A stretch of DNA of 64,000 bases, taken from assembly GCA_011037195.1 (NCBI GenBank), contig JAAEAF010004294.1, forward strand, positions 1 to 64,000. The letters are read 5' to 3'. Positions 9,916 through 19,785 of the stretch are shown here, piece by piece. The notes under the pieces were generated by a model. The model saw only the letters and a list, made by a program, of their open reading frames with translations. It searched no databases and was not told the DNA's origin. How positions within the stretch are numbered: position 1 is the stretch's first letter; every line of letters begins with the position of its first letter. Both the position numbers and the translations under genes were made by a program. This DNA is from Triatoma infestans (taxonomy: Eukaryota; Arthropoda; Insecta; Hemiptera; Reduviidae).

Positions 9916-10448
9916 AACAATATTAGAAAGATATGCTACCTGTTAAGGAAGAATGGAGAGTTAAATGTTTGAGGAGATTGTAGAGGAAGTTATGCTTGCA
10001 AAGAAAATAGAGGGGGGAAATTTTTTCCAAGTTGGGAAATGTGAAGTGTGGTAGAAATGAAAAACAACTCAATTAATAATTATAAGAGAAATAAATTAAT
10101 ATAAATAAACTAGAAAATGAGTGGAAAGTATAGAAAGTTGGTATGTGTAATTTATTGGAGGGGGGGCCTTTTTTGAGGAAGCGGAAAATGTTGTAAGAAG
10201 AGGTAATGAGACGTCCTTGTCTTTTTTGTAGTTGATAGAGTTAGGATTGAGGTTGGAATGGGTGGTTAGGACAGAAGCATTTCGGAAATCAAAGGAGTGG
10301 GCAAGAGTGAGTGCATGTTTTGTGAGGGCTGTACTGTCAGTTTTTTTGTTAGTTATGTCTAGTTCATGTTGTCTAAGTCTCTTTCGTAGGTGTTGTTTTG
10401 ATTCACCAATGTAACTGTAACGCGTTATATTTTTTTGTTTTCTAGTTC

Positions 10449-10481
10449 CTGAGGAAGGACACCAAAGATGTCCGAAACGTC
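10449..10481 (+). ncRNA. Hammerhead-like core, family A, copy 2
   Basis: CTGAGGA fits CUGANGA exactly. A helix II hairpin follows (GGACA ... TGTCC, loop with caaag), then GAAAC and directly GTC, the usual cleavage triplet. Helix III would be minimal in a single molecule, as reported for Penelope-associated hammerheads. Folding and cleavage are inference. Confidence 0.68.
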
Positions 10482-10560
10482 AAATAAACTTTTTTAAAAA
10501 ATAAAAACTTTCTTCTTTGGCCCCAGCTAACTAATTTTTTAGCTTGTTTTCTCTAAAAAA

Positions 10561-10800
10561 ATACTCTCTCTTCATTTTAGTCTCAACGTTCTCAACGTTT
10601 ACTCCTCTCCAACCCTAAAGGTATCTTTATCTGTCTTATTTTCTCTTTTTGTTAATATCTTTTTATTTAATTTACGGTCACTTTTGTTTTATAATTTCTT
10701 CTGTTAATATTTCTTTGATTTAAATTTTTTTTTTTGTTTTGTTATAAATCTATGCACTTTTTCATAACTACTATACTGTAAAATAATGTATTTTCTCCAA
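10561..10800. other. AT-rich spacer between Penelope tail segments
   Basis: T-rich DNA with no coding features. The next Penelope-type tail follows at 10801. Confidence 0.4.
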
Positions 10801-10818
10801 TAAATTTTTACAGTACTC

Positions 10819-10851
10819 TTGAAGAAGGGCACCAAAGGTATCCGAAACGTA
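10819..10851 (+). ncRNA. Hammerhead-like core, family A, copy 3 (degraded)
   Basis: TTGAAGA in place of CUGANGA (first base changed), then a helix II with two changed bases (gggcacc / ggtatcc) and GAAACGTAG. It aligns base for base with 10449-10481, so it is a decayed relative. Confidence 0.5.
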
Positions 10852-11107
10852 GAGCAACAAAGAATTCTTTTTCTTTAAAAAATCCTCTAGCCATTGCCGT
10901 ACAAACATCTTATTGATTATAGGTAGTTTTAGGGAATTTTAGATGTTAATATGGGGTTGATTCAATTTTATTGAAATCTTTCTTCTACATTACACTTCTA
11001 CTGTCTGCCTGGACAGATACTTGTCCCCCTCCCCAACTTAAATTTATATTACGCCAAATGAGTAAAATTTTGAAGAAGTTTAAAGAAGATTTGTCAATCT
11101 ATATAAT

Positions 11108-11325
11108 ATAATTGGGGGCGGGTGTTGGTGTAGTGGTTATGAGCATGGACTTGTAAGTGGGAAGACCCCAGTTCGAGTCCAGCCAGCGTATAACTGCTAA
11201 ATTTTATATTTGTTTAAAAAAATGTTAATAGTAAAGTAGGTGCTTCCGCTCCCGTCCACGACACCTGAATTGGTAGTTGGACGTTAAGCCCGCCTGAAAA
11301 AATAGGCATTACTTTACTTTATATA
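11108..11325 (+). mobile_element. SINE B (tRNA-derived), full copy
   Basis: The head ggcgggtgttggtgtagtgg carries box A (tggtgtagtggttatgagc); box B is agttcgagtcc. The shared body includes gcgtataactgctaaatttt, gtaggtgcttccgc, gacacctgaattggtagttg and gttaagcccgcctgaaaaaa. Other copies lie at 23103, 38058 and 57460 (minus). Confidence 0.88.
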
Positions 11326-11465
11326 GTATAATTGAATATGTGGATGGGTTCACAATATAGTATCAATGATTGTATTAACAGCAGTAATAGAAAGTTGTGT
11401 TACATTTTTTGTATCTAGAAAACAGTTACTGAATGGAACCTTGTATATTCCAAAATGAATCAGAT
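11326..11465. other. Unassigned spacer
   Basis: No feature recognised. Confidence 0.3.
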
Positions 11466-12036
11466 TTTATTAAATGCAACAGAATGAAGGTCAGCTATTG
11501 GAACGATTTACTTTACTTTGATCTGTTAAATTCATTTAATCTTCAATGGATCTCTTTTAAATAGTTTAATGACATACACTCAGAATTACTACTTATTTTT
11601 TTTTTTTATAAATATAACATACAAGTAATAAATTAGATTTTTTTTTTTTTTCTTTTTATTATTTAAAGCGGCAACTTTGAATTAAATAAAATTATATCAA
11701 TATTATAAAATCAAGTATTATATCATTCCAAGGTAGAAGAAAGTAATACAGCGCCCCTAGCAGTGTATCAAGGGTACTATACAAGGATGAAGAAATTCAG
11801 GCCAATTCCCACTTTATTCAATTCAATTGAATTCTTATTTCTTAATGATGAATAAATTTAGGAAGTTGATGTTTATTTAAAAAAATAATAATAATAATAA
11901 TAATTTTGTAATTAAAATATAAATTATTAAAAAAAAAAATTATAAGAAATAATAATTATTGAAATAAAAAACTATTCACAAAATGAAAGTAAATCATTCC
12001 AATAGCTGACCTTCATTTTATTACATTTTAGATGAT
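11466..12036. mobile_element. ~570-bp AT-rich MITE
   Basis: Inverted ends: atgaaggtcagctattggaa at about 11485-11504, followed by cgatttact, is mirrored at about 11990-12012 with one change. The outer 20 bases are similar but diverged. The interior is extremely AT-rich with (ATA)n runs and no coding capacity. Confidence 0.7.
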
Positions 12037-12039
12037 TTC

Positions 12040-12540
12040 ATCTAGTATCATGCTCCGAATTTAATATTTTTATAAATCATAAATATTATTATTCTTGAAT
12101 AAAATATATAAACAAAAAAAAAAACCTTGATAAAAAAAATTAAAATTATCAAGAAATACAGTTTCCTAACGTAGTTGAAATATGAAATAGAAATGAAATT
12201 ATTCCAACATCAAATAAAATCTAATAATCAAGGATTTATTCAAAATTTTGATGATAGTTTGAGTAAGGTGTCTAATTGGATTAACAAAACATAGCACTTA
12301 AGATTTCTAAATTTGGAGTAAAAGTGTTTGTGGGATATCTATATTTTGTAATAAAATTACATATACAAAATCACATACTGGAAATTACATATCCAGATGG
12401 AATGCAATATAATTACATTAACGAACAGTATAGGCAATTCGCTGGTTCCTTATAACAAAACCAAAACAAAAGTTAAAACAAAACAAAACCAAAAGTTAAT
12501 CAGAGAGAGAGAGACTAATCACAAAAAAAGAAATTCAGGG
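12040..12540. other. AT-rich stretch without genes
   Basis: Contains short repeats (accaaaacaaaagttaaaac, agagagagaga). Nothing coding was recognised. Confidence 0.35.
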
Positions 12541-12620
12541 AATCTCAAACATTACAATTTCAGATGAAAACTCAAATCCGTAAATCTATTTGACACGATC
12601 GCAATACTTCCGCTTATAGC
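12541..12620 (-). repeat. Rep1 leader fragment
   Basis: The words tttgacacgatcgcaatact and gatgaaaactcaaat match the palindromic-end leader of Rep1 on the minus strand. Confidence 0.6.
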
Positions 12621-12829
12621 ATTAATAATAAATAAAAATAAATAAATAAATAAACATGACTTTCTGTTACCGCTGTTTGCACAGCTCTTTTTTATGATTA
12701 GTCGTTATACCAAGTTTACAGAAAATCAAATTGAGAGGGCTAGCGCAATGCTACTCGTGAACGACTCTGGCCAGGCTAAACCAAGATCGGATTCACCTCA
12801 AGGTCACACAATTTTTTTTTTTTGTCCTC

Positions 12830-13330
12830 CAGTTTTTAAATCAGACTGTACTGCCTGCCATGTTGTAATACAGTACGATAACTTGGACTCTATATTGACA
12901 ACGACTGACCTGGAATCCCATATATCCGGTCACATAAAACATTACAGTCCGTTCGCAAAATTCCTTGTCAGACGATCTAAACTGGCATTAATCAACAAAA
13001 TATTGATTTAACACTCGCTACTGAAAAAAAATGTTTGACTGGAAGTGTGGGTTTAACCAAGCATTCCAACGTCTATCGTCTCTCTAATCTTACAGTCAAA
13101 AATCCCATGTCGTATATAACCAATGCTCCGTATTACTTGTGTTCAATAGAACTATCCACTCCGATCTAAATTACAAATTTGTGCAAAATTTAATTTCATT
13201 CTCGCCTTTTCTCTCATCCTAATCCTCTAATAGATTAGCTCTCATCTTCACAACTACTTGCTAATCCCTCCCGTCGTCTGAAATAGTGCTGGTCACGTGT
13301 TTCAATATATAATATAAGAAAAAAAAAAAA
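12830..13330 (+). pseudogene. Jockey-like reverse transcriptase 3' fragment with A tail
   Basis: Across several frameshifts and stops, recognisable Jockey C-terminal steps occur in order: LDSILTTTDLESHI (the LGxxLDxxLTW-H step), FLVRRSKLALINKILI, MSYITNAPYYLC, HPNPLID and SRRLK. It ends in an A run at 13318-13331. It lacks the catalytic region. Confidence 0.7.
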
Positions 13331-13412
13331 TGTTGGAGCCGGTTTTGGGAATATAGCAAAAAAACTGAAAAAAATCAGTTCAGTATAATGTACTGTGGGA
13401 AGGGACCAAACC

Positions 13413-14437
13413 CTACGCTATCCAAAGCCTCACTGGGCCTATAGAGGTACCCCCAAAAAAACAACAACACAAACCGGGTCTAGAACAAAAATCCAGACTC
13501 GGAACTAATCCATCTAAGATTAACCGCAGTCCGAATAAATCGGACAATAACCTTAAGTGGAAGTAGCCTAAGCTCTTCCACAGACATCCTATTCCGAACA
13601 AAGGTCCTGAACCTAATTTCCTCACAACCCAGGCAATCAGTAATAAGATGGATGGGTGTTTCCTCCTCTGTCTCACAGACTCTACAAAATGGATCCGGCA
13701 TGAGCCCCATTATGTCCAGTAACAGATCCAACCAGATGCCTGAGAGCGCTCCGAGAAAAACACAGCAACGTCTCACTAATGGCCTTGTCCGGACCCCCGA
13801 TGAGCATTTTGGACTGCCGAAAACCAACTGAGCTCATCCATAAGGATGAATGCTGTGAAAGCATCAAAATGAAAGCCTGACAGACATGTGCCAGAAGACA
13901 CGCCAACAGCAGGCTCGGGACCAACGAAAGGAAGAGAGGCGCCTAATTTGGCAAACCTAGCCACCTCCTCATTCCCAAAAATTCCCATGTGACCTGGCAC
14001 CCAGACTAGAAGCACATCATTCAAAGAAAAAAGCTCTTCCAGTCTTTTAGAATATTCTAACACAAACCTGGAAGTGAAGACACATGAACTCAGCGCCTTC
14101 AGCGCAGTTTGGCTCTCCGAGCAGATACAAACACTTTTAAGTTAGTTTTACGTACCCTTTCATCCAAGATAGAACAATGAATAGTATAAACCTCAGTCTG
14201 GAAGACCGTGGTCCATTTACCAAGAGATACTGCCAAATGATCTCCGGTCTCAAAATAGGCCGCAGCTTCAGACCTACAATCCATTCTGAAACCGTCCGTG
14301 TAACACCGGAAGTAATTATCAGGTATCACGCCAGACGGACCGAATCTTGACCAATCTTCCCTAGAGGGTAATGTAAAATGTACTTCTGGTCGACTGATTT
14401 TGACCAAAACTTTAATGGTCGGATTTCCTGACAACAC
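13413..14437 (-). pseudogene. I-like non-LTR element: RNase H and C-terminal knuckle
   Basis: In reverse-strand order: an RNase H start CYTDGFRMDCRSEAAAYFE (14437-14099; the usual YTDGS has F for S), then VLLVWVPGHMGIFGNEEVA (14063-13776), then a C-terminal CRVCETEEETPIHLITDC knuckle and an RTAVNLRW end (13827-13480). At least two frameshifts separate these parts. The enzyme family removes template RNA after reverse transcription. This copy cannot encode one protein. Its 3' end matches 2950-3298 and 40450-40630. Confidence 0.83.
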
Positions 14438-14439
14438 TT

Positions 14440-14580
14440 GAACGAAATATCAAGTTTCTACAATGAAATACAAATATCTACAAATTTCCATGTTTAAGTT
14501 CTTACAAAACACACACATACATCAATTTATTAAAAAAAAAAATTTTGTAGACTCAGGGGAACCTTAAAATATTATTATTT
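14440..14580 (-). repeat. Rep1 leader fragment
   Basis: gaaatatcaagtttctac, a CA run and actcaggggaaccttaaaat match the Rep1 leader on the minus strand. The non-LTR element at 13413-14437 abuts it. Confidence 0.6.
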
Positions 14581-14967
14581 TTGTCTTTATTTATCTATAT
14601 TAATGCAGTATACATATAAGTAGGACAAACAAGCTTTTAACAAAAACATAAAGACTGTCTGCTTGTGATACCACGTCGCAGGAGCAGGTTTATGATTAAA
14701 TAATAGTTAGCCATCTTGCTATATCTTAAGAAAGATACATTACAAACAAAGGAAGAAATTAACATATATACAAAAAGCTACGGAGAAATTCACGAAAACA
14801 GATCTTATTTATACTATTAATTATAAATATAAATCTTAATAAAATACAGTAATTATACTTCGTCATTATTAATTTATGAAGTTTAATATTTATTTTTTTT
14901 TTTTTAATTTTTATTTATCTACTACAATAAAACAGCGTCAATATCACTACAATTATTGACAATGCTA
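14581..14967. other. AT-rich sequence, possibly the 3' untranslated end of the next element
   Basis: No coding. Read on the minus strand it lies directly downstream of the reverse transcriptase remnant at 14968-15797 and could be its 3' UTR. Confidence 0.35.
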
Positions 14968-15797
14968 TTATTTAATTTGCAAATTCATATTTCTAAATGA
15001 GTAGGCATTTGTAACATAACCAATCAGAACGAACCAATCACTACCATTTAGTAGATTTAGCATTTCCTGGGAGGATATGTTGCTTCTTTTTAAATTTTCA
15101 AGTCTAATATGTTCAAGTCTTGGGCAGTCAACTAGAAAATGTTGTAGTGTTTCCACTTCCTCAGCATTACAAAACGGGCAGCGATCACAGGAATTACTAT
15201 TATATGGCAAACAATTTAGTCTTAATGTACCACTTCTAATCTTTGCTATCCATCTAATATTTAAAAAAGGACATACCACTATGCAAATAATTATTTCTAT
15301 CCATATTAAATGACAATTCACTATAATGCGTGTAAAAGGTAGATTTATTCATTTCAAATAAACTTCTCTCTTAAATTCCTCTCCAACTTATTACGCATTT
15401 CTAGAAATATACTTCCCCATTCTTGGATAATGTTTAATATCAATTCTTTACCTACATCAAGACTGTTTGTCATTTCAACAATTTATACCATAACATTTCT
15501 TTATACCCAAGAAAGCTTATTTGCAATAACTTGCTGGGCTAATTTTTTGGTAACTCGTTCGTCTGACAAGTGCAGCATTTTACAAATATAATTACGATGT
15601 AACTTCATGGTGTACAAATAGAGTGGCATCAGACCAGTTTCTAAGTACAAAAAGGCAGATGGTGTATAAGTAGGCAACTTAAGTAATTTTTTAATAAAAA
15701 ATTTTAAAAGTTTTTCAATTTCGTTATATTGCCGTCCGCCCCAAATTTGTGCACCATAGCACGCTACCACCCGCGTTACTGCCTCAAAAACTTGCAT
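14968..15797 (-). pseudogene. Non-LTR reverse transcriptase C-terminus
   Basis: The upstream part (15797-15501) reads AVTRVVACYGAQIWG, then YNEIEKLLKFFIKKLLKLP and LYLETGLMPLYLYTMKLHR, as in the thumb/C-terminal part of insect non-LTR RTs. The downstream part (15321-14968) reads RSGTLRLNCLPYN and a CPFCNAEEVETLQHFLVDCP knuckle. A gap with a frameshift lies between. The FADD region is missing. It is a different family from the I-like copies, as the knuckle context differs. Confidence 0.78.
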
Positions 15798-15828
15798 TAT
15801 TAGAAGAATATTCTACTTGTATATTAGA

Positions 15829-16022
15829 CAGAATCGCAATATATCCTCTTGTAACGGCAAGAGAGAGAACACAAGCCCGACCAACAGAAAACAGACTCTC
15901 TCTGGTACTCTCTGATTTAGCAGGCTAGAGAGGGAGAATACCAGAGAGAGTCTGTTTTCTCTCGGTCGGGCTTGTGTTCTCTCTCTTGCCGTTACACTCT
16001 CAACAGAACTGAGAGAAAATAA
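15829..16022. repeat. Rep1 end split by the fold-back element
   Basis: Left flank gacagaatcgcaatatatcc and right flank gaactgagagaaaataaaac together resemble one Rep1 palindromic end (gacacgattgcaatactttc ... gtgagagaaagtaaaa). The fold-back at 15850-15996 sits where the palindrome centre would be. Confidence 0.6.
15850..15996. mobile_element. 147-bp fold-back element with near-perfect arms
   Basis: The left arm from tgtaacggcaagagagagaa and the right arm ending in ttctctctcttgccgttaca pair perfectly for 33 bp. A 5-base mismatch follows (aacag opposite ctctc region), then about 22 more pairs (agaaaacagactctctctgg / ccagagagagtctgttttct), around a ~25-base centre. The flanks carry ctct on both sides, a possible 4-bp target duplication. 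No coding capacity. Confidence 0.8.
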
Positions 16023-16095
16023 AACAAAATTTAAATTTAATTTCTAAATTACTGGACAATTATTAATTATTATCGAATTAATTATTTGATTAGTG

Positions 16096-16723
16096 TCTGC
16101 GCGGCAGACACCCAAGGCGAGATGGCGAGTAGCGGGTGAAAAACAAAAATGAATAATAATGTAAAACAAATGAAAACCAGACTTACCCTTTGGTGACGGT
16201 GAGTGATGAATCGAAGAAGGGTTGATGAGACGAATGGCGGACTGAGAAAGGAAGAGGTGGCGTGTGTGTGGGTGTGCGTGTCGAAAAGAGGAACTTAGGT
16301 GAACGGAAGGGGAATGTAGTGCTCCGTAGAAGCGGCGGTGATGGTGAGTCCACTAAGGCGCAGGTGATATAGTCTCGTGAAGGTGATGGCGTGTAGACTG
16401 GTGAGGCGAAATTAAAGACGGGTAAACAGAAGTTAGCTAGTCGGGCGATAGAAGAAGAGAACGGCACAAACTCTGTGGTCCAGGCGAGGTACAGAAGACA
16501 AGTGAAGTAATTTTATAAGAAGAGAACGTTTTAAAAGTGTGGGAAAAATAATTAAGGCGCGAACACGGAGAGATAAAAGGCGCCGACAATCCCACCACCA
16601 AGAGAGAGAGAGAGAGAGGTAAAAGGCAGGGAGGCGTGGGAAATATGCGGGCGATGAAATAATAATTTAGAAAAGTGAGGCAAAGTTAATCTCTCAAAGG
16701 TGCCGCGACCTAACAATTACAAT
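16096..16723 (-). mobile_element. Putative solo LTR (or GC-richer promoter/first exon)
   Basis: A 628-bp island, clearly richer in GC and CpG than its surroundings. On the minus strand it starts TGTTAGGTCGCGGCACC and ends CTGCCGCGCAGACA, i.e. TG...CA ends as in LTRs. The flanking pentamers gtaat and ctaat differ at one base. Inside are a TATAAAA at about 16513-16519 (minus), pyrimidine-rich DNA and, after a 94-codon open stretch (16467-16183), a GGGTAAGT splice-donor-like site. The alternative is a host promoter and first exon read on the minus strand. Confidence 0.5.
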
Positions 16724-17555
16724 TGTTTAATTACATAAAAAATCTGTTTTCCAATATTAAAAATCTGTCATCCAATCATTTATAATCCAAAAAATGTCTT
16801 ATTACCCTATTATATATAGTCATCCATATTGTTCTTTGCATTTTATTGTCGAACCTCGAATTATAGACCTGAATTTTGAATTCATCAAACTTCACTAGGA
16901 AAAACTATGTATCCTAGACAAGCACCTTTAATTAGTGATGGGTATACAAATTAAAATATTTCTTTGGCGGTTAAAAGAAATTATATATCTAGCAAATCAG
17001 CACATTAGTCAGAGATGTAATTCTTAATCACTTAATAATTTTGATAATAATCTTATTCATGAATAAGAATTCATATTATCTTGGTACAATATTGTAGATA
17101 GAAGATTAAAATAAATAAAAAATACTTATATAAAAATAAATTTGCTAAGAAATCGTGATCTAGACTTCTTTAAGATTGAAAATATATTCATAAACAATAG
17201 ATTAACGTAATAAAAAAAAAAATCTTAAATATATAGGAACATAATATGTTGAATGATGCCACTTGTAAAGAATTTCGTGATCCCCTTTAACAATTAGAAA
17301 GGTTCAACTTATAATCATTGTTTTTCTGATTTCACTTTTTTTTGTATATACTATATATAATAGATTAAATAATAGCCCAAAAGTATGAACATTAGAAATA
17401 AGTTTATTGAAGAAACTTCAATGATTATAAACACAGCGTTTGGTAAAGAATTAATTCATTTAAAGTAATAAAAGAGGTACCAATCTCATTACTAAGTTCC
17501 GTCAGCAAAAGCAACGAAAAAATACTTTTATCCAAGTATTCATAACATCTAACAA
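16724..17555. other. AT-rich stretch without recognised features
   Basis: No gene, SINE or Rep1 copy was identified. Confidence 0.4.
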
Positions 17556-17559
17556 TTTT

Positions 17560-18635
17560 AACTAACGAACAGTTTGGCTTTAGACCTAGTCTACACACAG
17601 CACTCCAATTGACTGGAATAGTTGACGACATTAAACAAAACTTTCATTCCAAAAAACACATTGGCATGATACTACTCGACACTGTCTGGCATACAGGCCC
17701 TTCTCTTCCATCTCATAGAATGCAACTTCCCATTATATCTTACCAAACAGCAGCAGGCGTTTCTCAAGGTTCTATTGTGGGTCTCATCCTATTCATCATC
17801 TACATTAATGCACCTCCCAAATCTCCTCATATCAATCTAGCCTTGTACGCAGTTGATGTTGCTTTGTACACATCATAATGAGAATTGACACCATTACCAA
17901 CAGACTTGCAACTGCAATAGACAAACTGACAAACTACTGTACTAAGTGGTAAATAGAAATAAATCATGACAAAACCAACGCTATACTGTTTACTAAACGT
18001 AGACCTACAGCCGAACAGACAAATTAAATGCACTAATACTTTGATCCCTTGGATTAACAATGTCAAGTATCTCAGAATAAATCTGACAACAAATTGAACT
18101 TTACGACCCACTTACAGGACAAAGTGAATTCTGGAAAAATGACCATTAGACTAGTCATCCTGTTACTGTCAAGCGACTCAAAAATGACTAAACAAAACAA
18201 ACTCCTACTGTACAAAGTCATCGCCAGACCGATGTTATTCTCGCTTCCTTCGTCTGGTGTCTGACTAGTAGCAGTAACATTAAGAAACTTCAGATAACCT
18301 AAAAACAAATACTTAAGACAAAACCACGACAAAATCCACTTAAAATTGACCAACTCCACGTAAAATCTGCCCTAATCTCAATTTATTCCTTCATCCAAAA
18401 TCGAAACTCCTGAAACTCCTCTCCACTCTAGACTGTCATCCCAATCCGCTCTACCGCGAAATTTCCTTAAGCTGGAGGATTTCCCCTGCATATTTTTCCT
18501 CAGCCTTAATACAAACATCACTATATAAACAATCTGTAAGAAGGTTATAATGTAATGTACATTGGCACCTCTTTATAGTTTTATTGTATATAAATTCATG
18601 TATATATTGTAATAAAGCTTTATCTTTATGTTATC
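17560..18635 (+). pseudogene. Jockey-like reverse transcriptase, central to 3' part
   Basis: The frame 17609-17878 reads IVDDIKQNFHSKKHIGMILLD, then AGVSQGSIVGLILFIIYIN and NLALYAVDVALYTS. These are RT motifs up to the catalytic box, which is YAVD here instead of YADD, so one catalytic Asp is changed. After a stop, ATAIDKLTNYCTKW-like and KTNAILFTKRRP-like blocks continue to about 18030, and more decayed C-terminal parts run to about 18480. A 3' end with aataaag lies near 18612. It is the longest RT remnant in the window and is dead. Confidence 0.82.
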
Positions 18636-18689
18636 TAATAATAGTGATCTCGTGGAAGTTAGCAAATATTCATTTTCCTAGCGATTAGT

Positions 18690-19060
18690 AGAGGTGTAAA
18701 CTCATGCGGCATTATCCTACATCTTCTTTCCCATAGTATGGAGATGGCGGGTAACTGTGTCTTTAGAAACTGTCAGTTCTGCAACAAGTGCACGACAAAT
18801 ACTTGTAGTTAGATTTGATTTGACAGCTTCTCGTTAAGTCTCATTCTCGTCACATGATGGCCGCACTAAACTGTCTTTCTTTCTAAGGTCGTATCATCAC
18901 TATTTACATTTTTGTGACCAACGCCGGGTAGTAGGCTGTAAGTAGAATAAGGACATCGTTCCTTTCGATTTCACATAGAGCACGCGTAGCTTCAGCAGAT
19001 ATACACTGGTTTTTCCAATTGTAAGGTAAAATTACTAATATATCATAAGACACAGTCATG
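18690..19060 (-). pseudogene. mariner-like transposase N-terminal remnant
   Basis: The minus-strand translation, with breaks, gives NENETREAVKSNLTTSICRA-type residues, then LVAELTVSKDTVTRHLHTMG and KK. This is the second helix-turn-helix and linker entrance of mariner-family transposases. A poorly preserved first HTH part lies upstream (18950-19050). No DDD/DDE catalytic part follows. Assignment rests on the HTH block only. Confidence 0.62.
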
Positions 19061-19069
19061 GTTTTCTAA

Positions 19070-19785
19070 AACCGCTCACAATAATTGAAGTGACTATTTA
19101 AAGGGGTCATAGCAATGTACAAAAACACACTACCATGTCTAAAGGTTAATAAAATATCGTGTATGTAAACATCAGACGTATGTGGGATACACCCCATTTA
19201 ACAAATTATAAACATTAAGAACAGGTGATTTGGAGCAGAATTTCATCCTTATTTTTCATTTCCATTAAATAAAAGTTTCATTAAGAACTATCATGAGCAT
19301 GCAAAATCCTAACCTAATATTATTTATTTAAAAAGTTCTGACCTTAAACAATAAATACAAAAACCTGCACGTAAATATTTCGGCAGTGTGTTTATAACAT
19401 TTTATATCTTTTATTCATGTTTTCAAGCAATTCGTCTTAATTTTCGAAATCACTTAATTGACATACATTCCAATAGACATAAATTTTACTTTCGTTAGTT
19501 CCTACTTGGTATAATTCCAAATTCAATATTACTACATACATCATTTGGACATAATTAACCTATTTCTCCAGTTTGCACTTTTTTATTGTCTTTGTTTTTT
19601 CGTGGTTCGATTTTTACTTTAAAAAAATATTCAATCTAAAAGTACAGTTTATATTTAATTTATATAATTATAATATAATTCGAAAGGCAGATAAATGTGG
19701 AACATATAATTCCGAGCTCGAAGACAATTTGTATAAATTAGAACTTTGAGAATTGCAGTCGTATATACTAGATTTTTTTATTTAT
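19070..19785. other. Unassigned AT-rich stretch
   Basis: No gene or known repeat recognised. Confidence 0.35.

Larger units (their letters stand above)
9525..10560 (-). mobile_element. Penelope-like element copy P2 with oppositely oriented terminal segments
   Basis: The reverse strand of about 10437-10080 is a degraded GIY-YIG region of the P1/P3 family (the antisense wording matches 48500-48740 closely). Its 3' flank at 9525-9630 carries a tail containing a hammerhead-like core on the minus strand. On the other side, 10440-10560 carries the same tail segment in plus orientation. Segments inverted at the two ends are a known peculiarity of Penelope-like pLTRs. A poly(T) insertion interrupts it at 9701-9915. 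Confidence 0.78.

Noticed and set aside
10232..10414. Forward open stretch of 60 codons, similar to one at 48504-48716
   Set aside because: Both are antisense to the Penelope GIY-YIG region; the similarity reflects the element, not a forward gene.
12694..12830. Start of a protein-coding gene (open stretch from 12694)
   Set aside because: Downstream it runs into a decayed Jockey RT; the initial part has no motif and contains a T run.
15077..15313. 78-codon forward open stretch
   Set aside because: Antisense to the knuckle region of the RT remnant at 14968-15797.
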